From NCBI GenBank assembly GCA_964449135.1, contig CAYUXZ010000064.1, positions 1 to 9,705 on the forward strand: 9,705 nucleotides of DNA. Direction: 5' to 3'. The notes below the pieces were generated by a model that made no database searches, had not been told where the DNA came from, and was given only the letters and a program-made list of their open reading frames with translations. Position numbers and translations under genes: made by a program. The DNA is from SZAS-103 sp964449135 (lineage in GTDB: Bacteria; Pseudomonadota; Gammaproteobacteria; Xanthomonadales; Xanthomonadaceae). Shown here in pieces: positions 1-6,083 of the stretch (positions are counted from its first letter, which is position 1; the number at the start of each line of letters is the position of its first letter).

Positions 1-622
1 CCGATTCGGCCGGATGCACGTCGATCGTCTCGCCGCGCACGCGGTAGGTCGCGCGGCGCAACTCGGTGTCGTTGCGCGAGTACTGCATGTCGGTCAGGCG
101 GCGGATCAGCTCGCGCTGGTCAATGCGCTCGCCGCGCACCATGTGCAGGACCATGTTGAAGTATTCGTTCGGATCGCCCAGGCCGTAGATCGCCGAGACT
201 GTCGCCACGATGATCGAATCGCGCCGCTCGAGCAGCGCCTTGGTCGCCGACAACCGCATCTGCTCGATGTGTTCGTTGATCGAGCTGTCCTTGTCGATGA
301 AGGTATCGGTCGAGGGGATGTAGGCCTCGGGTTGGTAGTAGTCGTAGTAGCTGACGAAGTACTCGACCGCGTTGCGCGGAAAGAACGCCTTGAATTCGCC
401 GTACAACTGCGCCGCGAGGGTCTTGTTCGGCGCCATCACGAGCGTCGGTTTCTGCACGGCTTCGATGAGGTTCGCGATCGTGTAGGTCTTGCCGGATCCG
501 GTGACGCCCAGCAGCACCTGCCGCGCCAGGCCGGACTCGAAGCCATCGATCAGGCGCGCGATCGCCTGCGGCTGGTCGCCGGCGGGCTGGAACGGGGCCA
601 CGAGTTCGAAACGGTCTGCCAT
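1..622 (-). CDS. uvrB: UvrABC system protein B, N-terminal 207 residues (partial)
   Basis: UvrB is the DNA-damage-verification helicase-like subunit of nucleotide excision repair; it is loaded by UvrA and recruits UvrC. Translating the minus strand from the ATG at 622 gives a protein starting MADRFELVAPFQPAGDQ. The Walker A motif GVTGSGKT lies at residues 39-46. The family signature MAPNKTLAAQLYGEFK follows at about 63-78. The damage-probing beta-hairpin region starting YYDYYQPEAYIPSTD lies at about 92-106. The frame is open to the window edge, so roughly two thirds of the gene (full length usually about 670 aa) is outside. The start agrees with the family N-terminus. No clear Shine-Dalgarno sequence precedes it, and no LexA-type box was found upstream. 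It is divergent from the FimT-like gene at 785. Identification is very secure. Confidence 0.97.
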   Translation of the reverse strand, partial: MADRFELVAPFQPAGDQPQAIARLIDGFESGLARQVLLGVTGSGKTYTIANLIEAVQKPTLVMAPNKTLAAQLYGEFKAFFPRNAVEYFVSYYDYYQPEAYIPSTDTFIDKDSSINEHIEQMRLSATKALLERRDSIIVATVSAIYGLGDPNEYFNMVLHMVRGERIDQRELIRRLTDMQYSRNDTELRRATYRVRGETIDVHPAES

Positions 623-652
623 CGCTGCCGGTGCGGGAACGCGCAATTTTCC

Positions 653-658
653 AGTATA
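653..658 (-). promoter_or_regulatory. Candidate -10 box for uvrB
   Basis: On the minus strand TATACT (5 of 6 matches to TATAAT) lies 30 bases upstream of the uvrB start codon, giving a predicted short leader of about 25 nt. No convincing -35 hexamer is present 16-18 bases further upstream, where the sequence is G-rich. The assignment rests on the -10 and its position alone. Confidence 0.4.
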
Positions 659-690
659 GCCCGCCCGCCGAATCGCTCCCCCATCAGCGC

Positions 691-712
691 GGGGTCGGGA
701 TTTTCCTACCCC
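691..712. repeat. Imperfect inverted repeat in the uvrB/FimT divergent gap
   Basis: GGGGT at 691-695 pairs with ACCCC at 708-712. After one mismatch, a further three or four pairs are possible around a T-rich loop. It sits 73 bases upstream of the FimT-like start and could be an operator or part of the transcript leader. I see no recognisable sigma-70 promoter between it and the gene. Function unknown; it may be chance. Confidence 0.25.
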
Positions 713-784
713 ACGGCGATCGCTCTTCCGATTTTTCGCGGCCGCGCCGGTTTCCAGACTGTCCCGAAACCACGGAGACCGGCC

Positions 785-1327
785 ATGCGCAACATTCAAC
801 AACGCGGCATCAGCGCGATCGAGTTGCTGATCGCCCTTTGCATCCTCGCGGTGCTGTTCGGCGTCGCGATCCCTTCCATCTCCGGCGCGTTCGAGGCGGC
901 GCGATCCGGCAGCGCGCAAGCGGCGCTGGCCAGCAGCTTCATGGCTGCGGTGAGCGACGCGACGAATTCCGGCACGCGCGCGGTGCTTTGCCCGAGCAGC
1001 GACGGCAATACCTGCCGCACCGATCCGGACTGGAGCGGCGGCTGGATCGCGTTCCTCGACGGTGACGGCGATCGCGAGCACGGCGCAGGCGAACCCGTCG
1101 TTTCGCAGCACGGCGCGCTGGAAGGCAAGGTGCGCATGCGTTCCACCGCCGGCCGCACCCGCATCGTGATCCAGCCCAGCGGCAGCAATGCCGGTTCCAA
1201 CGTCACCTACACGATCTGCGACGGTCGCGGCGCGTCGAAGGCGGAAACTCTGGTCCTGAGCAACCACGGGTTGATGCACGCGGGCGTCCCGAGCGCGGCC
1301 GCGATCACGGAAACCTGTGCGCCATGA
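785..1327 (+). CDS. FimT/GspH-family type IV minor prepilin (solitary copy)
   Basis: This encodes a 180-aa inner-membrane-anchored prepilin predicted to be cleaved by PilD and incorporated as a minor pilin or pseudopilin. The start is ATG 785, with GGAGA at 774-778 six bases upstream; the reading frame is open much further upstream, but that part is antisense to uvrB. The N-terminus is MRNIQQRG / ISAIELLIAL: an 8-residue basic leader, cleavage after Gly8, Glu at mature +5, then a hydrophobic helix. Mature residue +1 is Ile instead of the usual Phe. The C-terminal domain carries the GspH/FimT hallmark WSGGWIAFLDGDGD at about residues 87-100 and four cysteines. It is a paralogue of the FimT-type gene at 6700-7344 but stands alone, on the opposite strand, separated from the operon by a tRNA. 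It could serve the same pilus or a different secretion-like apparatus. Family assignment is strong; specific role unknown. Confidence 0.9.
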   Translation: MRNIQQRGISAIELLIALCILAVLFGVAIPSISGAFEAARSGSAQAALASSFMAAVSDATNSGTRAVLCPSSDGNTCRTDPDWSGGWIAFLDGDGDREHGAGEPVVSQHGALEGKVRMRSTAGRTRIVIQPSGSNAGSNVTYTICDGRGASKAETLVLSNHGLMHAGVPSAAAITETCAP

Positions 1328-1342
1328 AGCGTGCGGATTGGC

Positions 1343-1384
1343 TCGGCTACGGGTGTTCCAGACGCCTGTATGCACGCCCCACAT
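1343..1384 (+). repeat. 42-bp direct repeat, copy 1 (hairpin-forming)
   Basis: This unit matches copy 2 (1444-1485) at 36 of 42 positions with an offset of 101 bp. Its core, ACGGGTGT (1349-1356), loop TCCAG, ACGCCTGT (1362-1369), folds into an 8-bp hairpin. The two stem differences from copy 2 (G for A, T for C) become G-U wobble pairs in RNA, so the stem is retained. It begins 15 bases after the FimT-like stop codon. It resembles a REP-type extragenic palindrome, but I do not recognise the family. Confidence 0.7.
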
Positions 1385-1388
1385 CTGA

Positions 1389-1404
1389 CCGCCATGGATG
1401 GCGG
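1389..1404. repeat. Perfect 7-bp inverted repeat between the direct repeats
   Basis: CCGCCAT at 1389-1395 and ATGGCGG at 1398-1404 are exact reverse complements separated by GG. The element lies between the two hairpin-forming direct repeats and adds to a dense cluster of dyads downstream of the FimT-like gene. There is no T-run after it, so it is not a typical intrinsic terminator. Confidence 0.5.
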
Positions 1405-1443
1405 AAATGCCGGAAACGCAGGAGCAGTTTTCGGCCATGTGGG

Positions 1444-1485
1444 TCGGCTACAGGCGTTCCAGACGCCTGTGTGCACTTACCACAT
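1444..1485 (+). repeat. 42-bp direct repeat, copy 2 (hairpin-forming)
   Basis: The core is a perfect 8-bp stem: ACAGGCGT (1450-1457), loop TCCAG, ACGCCTGT (1463-1470). An outer pair can also form: ATGTGG at 1437-1442 is complementary to CCACAT at 1480-1485. That CCACAT can alternatively pair with ATGTGG at 1488-1493. The motif ATGTGGGTCGG at 1437-1447 recurs at 1488-1498, which looks like the start of a third, truncated unit running into the tRNA promoter region. Confidence 0.7.
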
Positions 1486-1499
1486 CCATGTGGGTCGGG

Positions 1500-1528
1500 T
1501 TGCGCTGCCGCGGCTCGCTCGGCACAAT
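1500..1528 (+). promoter_or_regulatory. Candidate promoter of the tRNA-Asn gene
   Basis: TTGCGC (1500-1505) and CACAAT (1523-1528) are separated by 17 bp and lie just upstream of the tRNA 5' end at 1539. Both hexamers are weak (3 of 6 and 4 of 6 matches), but spacing and position suit a sigma-70 tRNA promoter. The -35 overlaps the end of the truncated repeat unit. Confidence 0.4.
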
Positions 1529-1538
1529 ATGCGGCCCC

Positions 1539-1612
1539 GCCCGAATAGCTCAGCTGGTTAGAGCACTTGACTGTTAATCAGGGGGTCGTTGGTTCGAGTC
1601 CAACTTCGGGCG
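1539..1612 (+). tRNA. tRNA-Asn (anticodon GTT)
   Basis: The 74-nt cloverleaf folds completely. The acceptor stem pairs GCCCGAA (1539-1545) with TTCGGGC (1605-1611). The D-arm pairs GCTC with GAGC. The anticodon stem pairs CTTGA with TCAGG around loop CTGTTAA, with anticodon GTT at 1573-1575. The T-stem pairs GTTGG with CCAAC around TTCGAGT. The discriminator is G1612. The next bases are CAT, so the 3' CCA appears not to be encoded and would be added by tRNA nucleotidyltransferase. It is monocistronic, with a terminator about 28 bases downstream. tRNA genes are common integration sites, but I found no second copy of its 3' end in this window. Confidence 0.97.
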
Positions 1613-1639
1613 CATTTTCGCAGCTTGACCGTACGCAAG

Positions 1640-1667
1640 AAAAAGCCCGCCTTCCGGCGGGCTTTTT
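1640..1667. terminator. Bidirectional intrinsic terminator between tRNA-Asn and the pilin operon
   Basis: A perfect GC-rich stem, GCCCGCC (1645-1651), loop TTCC, GGCGGGC (1656-1662), is flanked by AAAAA on the left and TTTTT on the right. It therefore works as an intrinsic terminator on both strands. It ends the tRNA-Asn transcript on the plus strand. On the minus strand it lies 20 bases beyond the stop codon of the giant pilin gene, ending the operon. Confidence 0.93.
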
Positions 1668-1687
1668 CGTTCAGTAGACACGCTCCG

Positions 1688-4294
1688 TCACGGGCAACTG
1701 GTCGGATTGGTGAAGGTCGGAATGTGCGTAACCGCGTCGCAGGTGTAGGTGGCTGCCGCTGTGCCGTTCGCGGAGAACGTCACGTTAAGGTAGGGCTTGG
1801 ACAGCGCCGATGGGTTCTGGTTTTTCGACGCGATCACGATCGTGGTCGTCTCGCTCGTGGTCTTGCTGTTGCTGACCGTGAACGGCGAGCTGATGTTGTA
1901 GCAGTTCTTGGCGGTGTTGCCGATGCCGTAGCAGTCGATCCGGTTGGTCGCGGCCTGGTCGGTGGTCAGCGTCACCGTGGACACGGTATAGCAGACCAGG
2001 GTCGGCTGGTTGGACGAGCCGGTTCCGCCCGAGCACGGATTGGTGATCGGGTTGCTGATGATCTGGTTGTAGTTGCCGACCACGGTATTGAGCTGGGTGG
2101 TCGGCACGCCCGACAGCAGCACCGTGGTCACACAGTTGTACGGGTTCGGGTTGGTGTCGCTGCTGCTGCCCAGCGACGTGAAGCACGAATCCGGGCCGGC
2201 CGTGATATTGCTGACGCCGAAGCCCCATTGCACGGTCGGCTCGTTGGTGGTGCTCGCATCGTCCGTCAGCCAGGCCACCGTGCTCGAAGTGGTGCCCAGG
2301 GTCGGATCGGTCAGGGTCACGACCGGACCCGACAACTGCGCGTAGTACTGGTCGGACGTGCTGGTGCCGGTCACGGTGAACTTTTGCGTGTCGGTGAACC
2401 GGTTCGCCGGAGTCTCCTCGACCTCGTTCGTATAAAGCGAGGTCGCGACGGCGGAGTTCGAGGTCGTGAAGTCCGCGGTGATGATCACGCTGCTGGTATT
2501 CGCCTTGCCGGATACGCAGCCGCCGGTCTGTCCGTTGGTGGACGAGCAGGTGCCCGACGCATCGCTGCCGGCGCCGCTGCCGACCGTGGCATTGCTGGTG
2601 CTGCTGCTGCTCCACGACTTGCCGCCGTAGCCCAGATAGGTCAGGTTGACGGTGGCGAACGGCAGGTACTGCAGGATGCAGGTCGGGTAGTTCGGCGAGT
2701 TGCAGGCGCTGCTGCTCTTGAGGTTCGTCAGCTTGGTGACGGCCGACGTCTCCAGGTAGTCCAGATACAGCCCGCGCGCATGCAGGTAGCGGTAATTGCC
2801 GGTGGTGGTGATCGCATCGATGACGTCGGGCACGTTCAAGTTGTGGTTGCCGAAGATCGTGTTCGCGACCGGCGCGGTACCGCCGCTGACGATGTAGGTC
2901 ACGTACTGGCCGAGGAAGTCGATCACGAAGTCCTCGTAGTTCGATTCGGCGCTCGTGTCCGGCGTGGCGGACGTCGCGAAACCTTCGGGCGAAGTCGCGA
3001 GCAGGCCCATCTGCAACGCGCGCAGGTCGGCGGCGACGCGCCAGATGCCGTCCACGCGGATCAGGCGGCACGAGTCCAGCCAGGGCTGCGTGGAATCGGA
3101 GAAATCCGTCACCTTGTTGCGTTTGCCGATGCCGGCGCTGCCGGACAGCGAAACCGGCGTGCTGGGCACGGTGGTGTTGACGCCCTTGACCTTGACCACC
3201 GAAGAAGTGACTTGGTAACGGTTGTGGTCGCCGGTGGTTTCGTCGAAAAGCGGCGCGCTGTACGTCGTGGAAATGTTCTTTTTCCCGGTGACGGTGGTCA
3301 TGTCGAAATCGACGTGATCGCGGCAGCACTGGTTGCACAGATCGCTCTGGGTGATGCTGCTGGACGCGGCCGCGAACGGGGTCAGGCCGGACACCGCGCT
3401 CGGCGCGGCGTACTGGGTGCCGTTCCAATAGGTAGGGCGATACACGGCCGCGCCCAGGAAGGTGGTGTCGGTGAACGGGTTGCTGGTCGAACCGGCGCAG
3501 ACGCAGGACGCGACCGTGGTGTCCACGCGCTTCTGGATCGTGGAGGACTTGGTGCCGTCGTAGGTGCCCTGGGTGTACTGCAGGGTCGAGAACGTCGTCG
3601 AGGAGGCGCCACTGGTCTGCACGGTCGGCTTCGGGTTGGTGGCCGCGGAGTTGGTGTTGGTGCCGACCGCGATCGGGATCACGCCCGCGGTGTTGCTGGG
3701 GTTGGATTCGTGCACGGTCGGCGTCAGGTTGGCGCTGGTGGTGATGTTCTGGGTGTTGATGGTCTTGGCGTTGTTGAGGAAGGTGTCGTTCAGGATCATC
3801 GACGTGCCGTAACTGCGCGCCGTGCCCGAGGCATCGGTCCAGTTCGCGGTGAGGGTGACCCATTTGTAATCGCCGTGGGCGGATTTTTGCTGCGAGGTCG
3901 TGAGCGCGGTGGTGCTGAACGAGCTCGAGCCGTTCGCCGCATAGTATTCAGTGCCGATCTCCGTCACCGAGACGACGCTGACGCCGGCGTCGTCCTGCGC
4001 GCACTTGATGAACATCGCGATCGAATTGGTCGAGGTGCTGCATGCCGAGGAGGACGCGTTGGTAGTGTTCGTGCCCGTGGGCACATTGCTGAAGCCTTGC
4101 GAGCGCTGGTAGTCGATCACCGTTTCCAGCAACGCGGCCATGCGCGAGCGCGCCTTGGCGTCGGCCGCGCTGCGGGTGAGGCTGATCTGCAAGGCAGCCA
4201 GCGCCAGCAGACCCGTGGCCAGCACGATCACCGCGATCATGACCTCGATCAGCGAGAAACCGGTCTGGCGGCGATGTTGCGAGTAAGTGCGCAT
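1688..4294 (-). CDS. Giant PilV-like modular type IV prepilin (868 aa), putative pilus-tip adhesin
   Basis: The N-terminus MRTYSQHRRQTG / FSLIEVMIAVIVL is a classical class III prepilin signal: 12-residue basic leader, cleavage after Gly12, Phe +1, Glu +5, then a hydrophobic helix and an alpha1-like segment to about residue 65, like PilV/GspI. PilV proteins are normally under 200 aa; here some 800 more residues follow. These are rich in Ser, Thr and Asn, with 20 cysteines in all, including C264-x-C266, a cluster CNQCCRDH at 320-327, C409, C531/C539 and C583/C593. The last third is beta-prone and very Thr/Ser-rich, ending SCP. GGAG lies six bases before ATG 4294, and the gap after the pilX stop is 14 bp, so it is the last gene of the operon. 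It occupies the place pilY1 holds in canonical clusters. I infer a modular pilin with a grafted extracellular adhesive domain; ligand unknown. The pilin module is certain, the adhesin role is not. Confidence 0.85.
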   Translation of the reverse strand: MRTYSQHRRQTGFSLIEVMIAVIVLATGLLALAALQISLTRSAADAKARSRMAALLETVIDYQRSQGFSNVPTGTNTTNASSSACSTSTNSIAMFIKCAQDDAGVSVVSVTEIGTEYYAANGSSSFSTTALTTSQQKSAHGDYKWVTLTANWTDASGTARSYGTSMILNDTFLNNAKTINTQNITTSANLTPTVHESNPSNTAGVIPIAVGTNTNSAATNPKPTVQTSGASSTTFSTLQYTQGTYDGTKSSTIQKRVDTTVASCVCAGSTSNPFTDTTFLGAAVYRPTYWNGTQYAAPSAVSGLTPFAAASSSITQSDLCNQCCRDHVDFDMTTVTGKKNISTTYSAPLFDETTGDHNRYQVTSSVVKVKGVNTTVPSTPVSLSGSAGIGKRNKVTDFSDSTQPWLDSCRLIRVDGIWRVAADLRALQMGLLATSPEGFATSATPDTSAESNYEDFVIDFLGQYVTYIVSGGTAPVANTIFGNHNLNVPDVIDAITTTGNYRYLHARGLYLDYLETSAVTKLTNLKSSSACNSPNYPTCILQYLPFATVNLTYLGYGGKSWSSSSTSNATVGSGAGSDASGTCSSTNGQTGGCVSGKANTSSVIITADFTTSNSAVATSLYTNEVEETPANRFTDTQKFTVTGTSTSDQYYAQLSGPVVTLTDPTLGTTSSTVAWLTDDASTTNEPTVQWGFGVSNITAGPDSCFTSLGSSSDTNPNPYNCVTTVLLSGVPTTQLNTVVGNYNQIISNPITNPCSGGTGSSNQPTLVCYTVSTVTLTTDQAATNRIDCYGIGNTAKNCYNISSPFTVSNSKTTSETTTIVIASKNQNPSALSKPYLNVTFSANGTAAATYTCDAVTHIPTFTNPTSCP

Positions 4295-4308
4295 GGGATG
4301 CTCCGCGA

Positions 4309-6063
4309 TCAGTAGGCCGTGCTGTCGGTCCAGGAACCCGGCAGACCGTTGAATTGCGGGAACGGCGGTTCGCCGGAGAGGTTCAGCAGGACGTCCTTGT
4401 TATAGACCACGGACGCCGTGCCGTTGGCCTTGCTGACCACGCCCTGCACGACGACCGCGCCATAGACCACCGCGCCGGAATTCATCGAGTACGAGGCGTT
4501 GCCGCCGTTGGCGATCACGGCCGCGGACATGGTGTAGCCCGCCGCGGGCGTGATGGTGTTGCTGGAGGCGTCCAGGCTGCGGCAGAACACCATGCCGAAC
4601 ACCGTGCCCTGGATCTTGTCGCAAGTGTCGCTGACCAGCAGCACCGGCAGGTAGGCGGTTCCCAGCTGCTTGTTGGAGCCGACGCCGCAACTGGACTGGC
4701 ACCACACCAGGCCGTAGTACGAAGAGCTCGGATAGTTGCCGAGGGTGTCGGACCTGCCGCTGGCCACCAGGGTCGCGGTGTCCGTGGATGTGGTTTCGGA
4801 GGTCGGGTTGACGATGAAGGTGGCGTTGGAGAAGAGGTAGGCTTCGTCCGCGCCCATCGTGATCACGTTGCCCGTGTTCGGGTTGGTGAACGTGCTCATG
4901 ATCTTCTTTTCGCAGAAGTTGTCGCCGTCCGCGTCGGACCAGGCCTGGGTCTGGAAGATCTGCTGGAACAGGTCGCAGGGGAACTCGGACGTCTTGATGT
5001 CGTAGTTCGCGTAGCCGGAATCCAGGGTGTTGTTGTACGGATACGATTCGTTGGTCTTGCCGCTGATCTGCAGGATATCAATGCCGTTCTGCTGCTTGTT
5101 GCCGGAGCTGTCGTAGGACAGGCTGTCGGCGCCGTTGCAGCTGCAGTTGTCGCAGAGCGGGAAGTTCGGACTCTCGTTGGCGCCGCTCGGACCGCTGCTG
5201 TCGTTGTAGATGGTGCCGTTGGACGCTCCCGAGGAACTGCGCAGGAATTCGTTGTAGTAGCAGGTGTTGGGCGTGCCGGTCTTGCTGACGTCCTTGCGCG
5301 TCCACACCGACACCGGCACGCCGGTGCCGCCCGCGTTCGGATTGGTGACGACCTGGATGCCACCGGTGATATCAATGCTGCCGGACGCCACGATCGGCGG
5401 CGCACTGGCGAGGTTGCCGACGATGTTGTAGGTGCCGAACGATTCGGTCACGGTCGCGCGCGCGCCTTCCGCCGGGATGTAGGCGGTGCTCACGACCGTG
5501 ACGACCTTTTCGTTGGTGGCGCTGGTGTCGGTGAAGGTGGTGCAGGTAGTCGGATCCGACGCCGAGGCCTTGCTCGCGACCACGCAGAGCACTGCGCCGA
5601 CGCCGTTCTGCACGGTCCAGCCGTTGCCGAGCTTGGTGATCGCGCCCTGCCCGACCGTGCTGCTGGTCGGTAACGGCATCATGCGGGCTTCCCAGTCGGC
5701 AATGCCGCCGCCATTCATGTCATAACCGGTGTCGGACCAGTAGTACATCGTGCCGCGCCGCGTCGCGCCGGAACTGGTGGTCTGCGGCACGGCGCCGCAA
5801 GGGAAGCTGGTGGCGGACGAGGAGCACAGGGTCCACTTGCCGCTGTTGCTCAGGTAGCTGCTGTTCGCCTTCAGCCATTCGGTGCCTTGGGCGAGCCCGG
5901 CGTCCGCGACCTCGCGGACGATCTTGGCCTTGACGTCGTTGCCCGACGCCTGCTGCTCCAGCACGGTGGTGTTGAGCGTGAAGAAGGTCAGGATGCTGGC
6001 GATCAGCAATAGCAGGATGGCGACGATCAGGACCGTGCCCGACTGGTGTTTGCGCGACTGCAT
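4309..6063 (-). CDS. pilX: PilX-family minor pilin, oversized (584 aa)
   Basis: The N-terminus MQSRKHQSG / TVLIVAILLLLI matches the PilX N-terminal pattern: short basic leader, Gly, uncharged helix without Glu at +5. That absence is usual for PilX and for the tip-located pseudopilin GspK. Typical PilX is about 160-200 aa; this one carries some 400 extra residues with 14 cysteines, including CDNCSC at 304-309. Two Asp-rich loops resemble calcium-binding thrombospondin-3/EF-hand turns: DMNGGGIADWE (115-125, degenerate) and DADGDNFCE (377-385). The C-terminal part has repeated Gly/Val strands (for example GAVVYGAVVVQG), like the beta-rich tails of other environmental PilX proteins. AGGAG lies six bases before ATG 6063. 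It is in an operon with pilW (20-bp gap) and the giant pilin (14-bp gap). Predicted role: core of the pilus-tip complex, presenting or stabilising the giant pilin. Confidence 0.87.
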   Translation of the reverse strand: MQSRKHQSGTVLIVAILLLLIASILTFFTLNTTVLEQQASGNDVKAKIVREVADAGLAQGTEWLKANSSYLSNSGKWTLCSSSATSFPCGAVPQTTSSGATRRGTMYYWSDTGYDMNGGGIADWEARMMPLPTSSTVGQGAITKLGNGWTVQNGVGAVLCVVASKASASDPTTCTTFTDTSATNEKVVTVVSTAYIPAEGARATVTESFGTYNIVGNLASAPPIVASGSIDITGGIQVVTNPNAGGTGVPVSVWTRKDVSKTGTPNTCYYNEFLRSSSGASNGTIYNDSSGPSGANESPNFPLCDNCSCNGADSLSYDSSGNKQQNGIDILQISGKTNESYPYNNTLDSGYANYDIKTSEFPCDLFQQIFQTQAWSDADGDNFCEKKIMSTFTNPNTGNVITMGADEAYLFSNATFIVNPTSETTSTDTATLVASGRSDTLGNYPSSSYYGLVWCQSSCGVGSNKQLGTAYLPVLLVSDTCDKIQGTVFGMVFCRSLDASSNTITPAAGYTMSAAVIANGGNASYSMNSGAVVYGAVVVQGVVSKANGTASVVYNKDVLLNLSGEPPFPQFNGLPGSWTDSTAY

Positions 6064-6083
6064 GGCTGGCTCCTGGGCGAGGT

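Noticed and set aside
625..660. LexA/SOS box upstream of uvrB
   Set aside because: A partial match near TATACTGG was examined, but no CTG-N10-CAG or known Xanthomonas LexA palindrome is present.
14..784. Upstream extension of the FimT frame over uvrB
   Set aside because: It is antisense to uvrB; the prepilin leader and Shine-Dalgarno sequence place the start at 785.
1324..1548. Small open frame overlapping the FimT stop codon (ATGA)
   Set aside because: It is made of the hairpin repeats and runs into the tRNA gene; composition is not protein-like.
2594..2615. Trinucleotide repeat encoding a Ser run, as a phase-variation tract in the giant pilin
   Set aside because: Only about four AGC codons; triplet slippage would not shift the frame.
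1785..3863. 692-aa minus-strand frame overlapping the giant pilin
   Set aside because: His/Arg/Gln-rich out-of-frame translation of the same DNA, with no signal peptide or motif.
1589..4315. 908-aa open frame on the plus strand opposite the giant pilin gene
   Set aside because: Arg/Gly/Val/Ala-rich low-complexity translation typical of antisense frames in high-GC coding DNA. It reads through the tRNA terminator and has no ribosome binding site or recognisable domain, whereas the minus frame is a clear prepilin.
4354..5673. 439-aa open frame on the plus strand opposite pilX
   Set aside because: Same antisense composition bias; the pilX frame has a proper start, Shine-Dalgarno sequence and family features.
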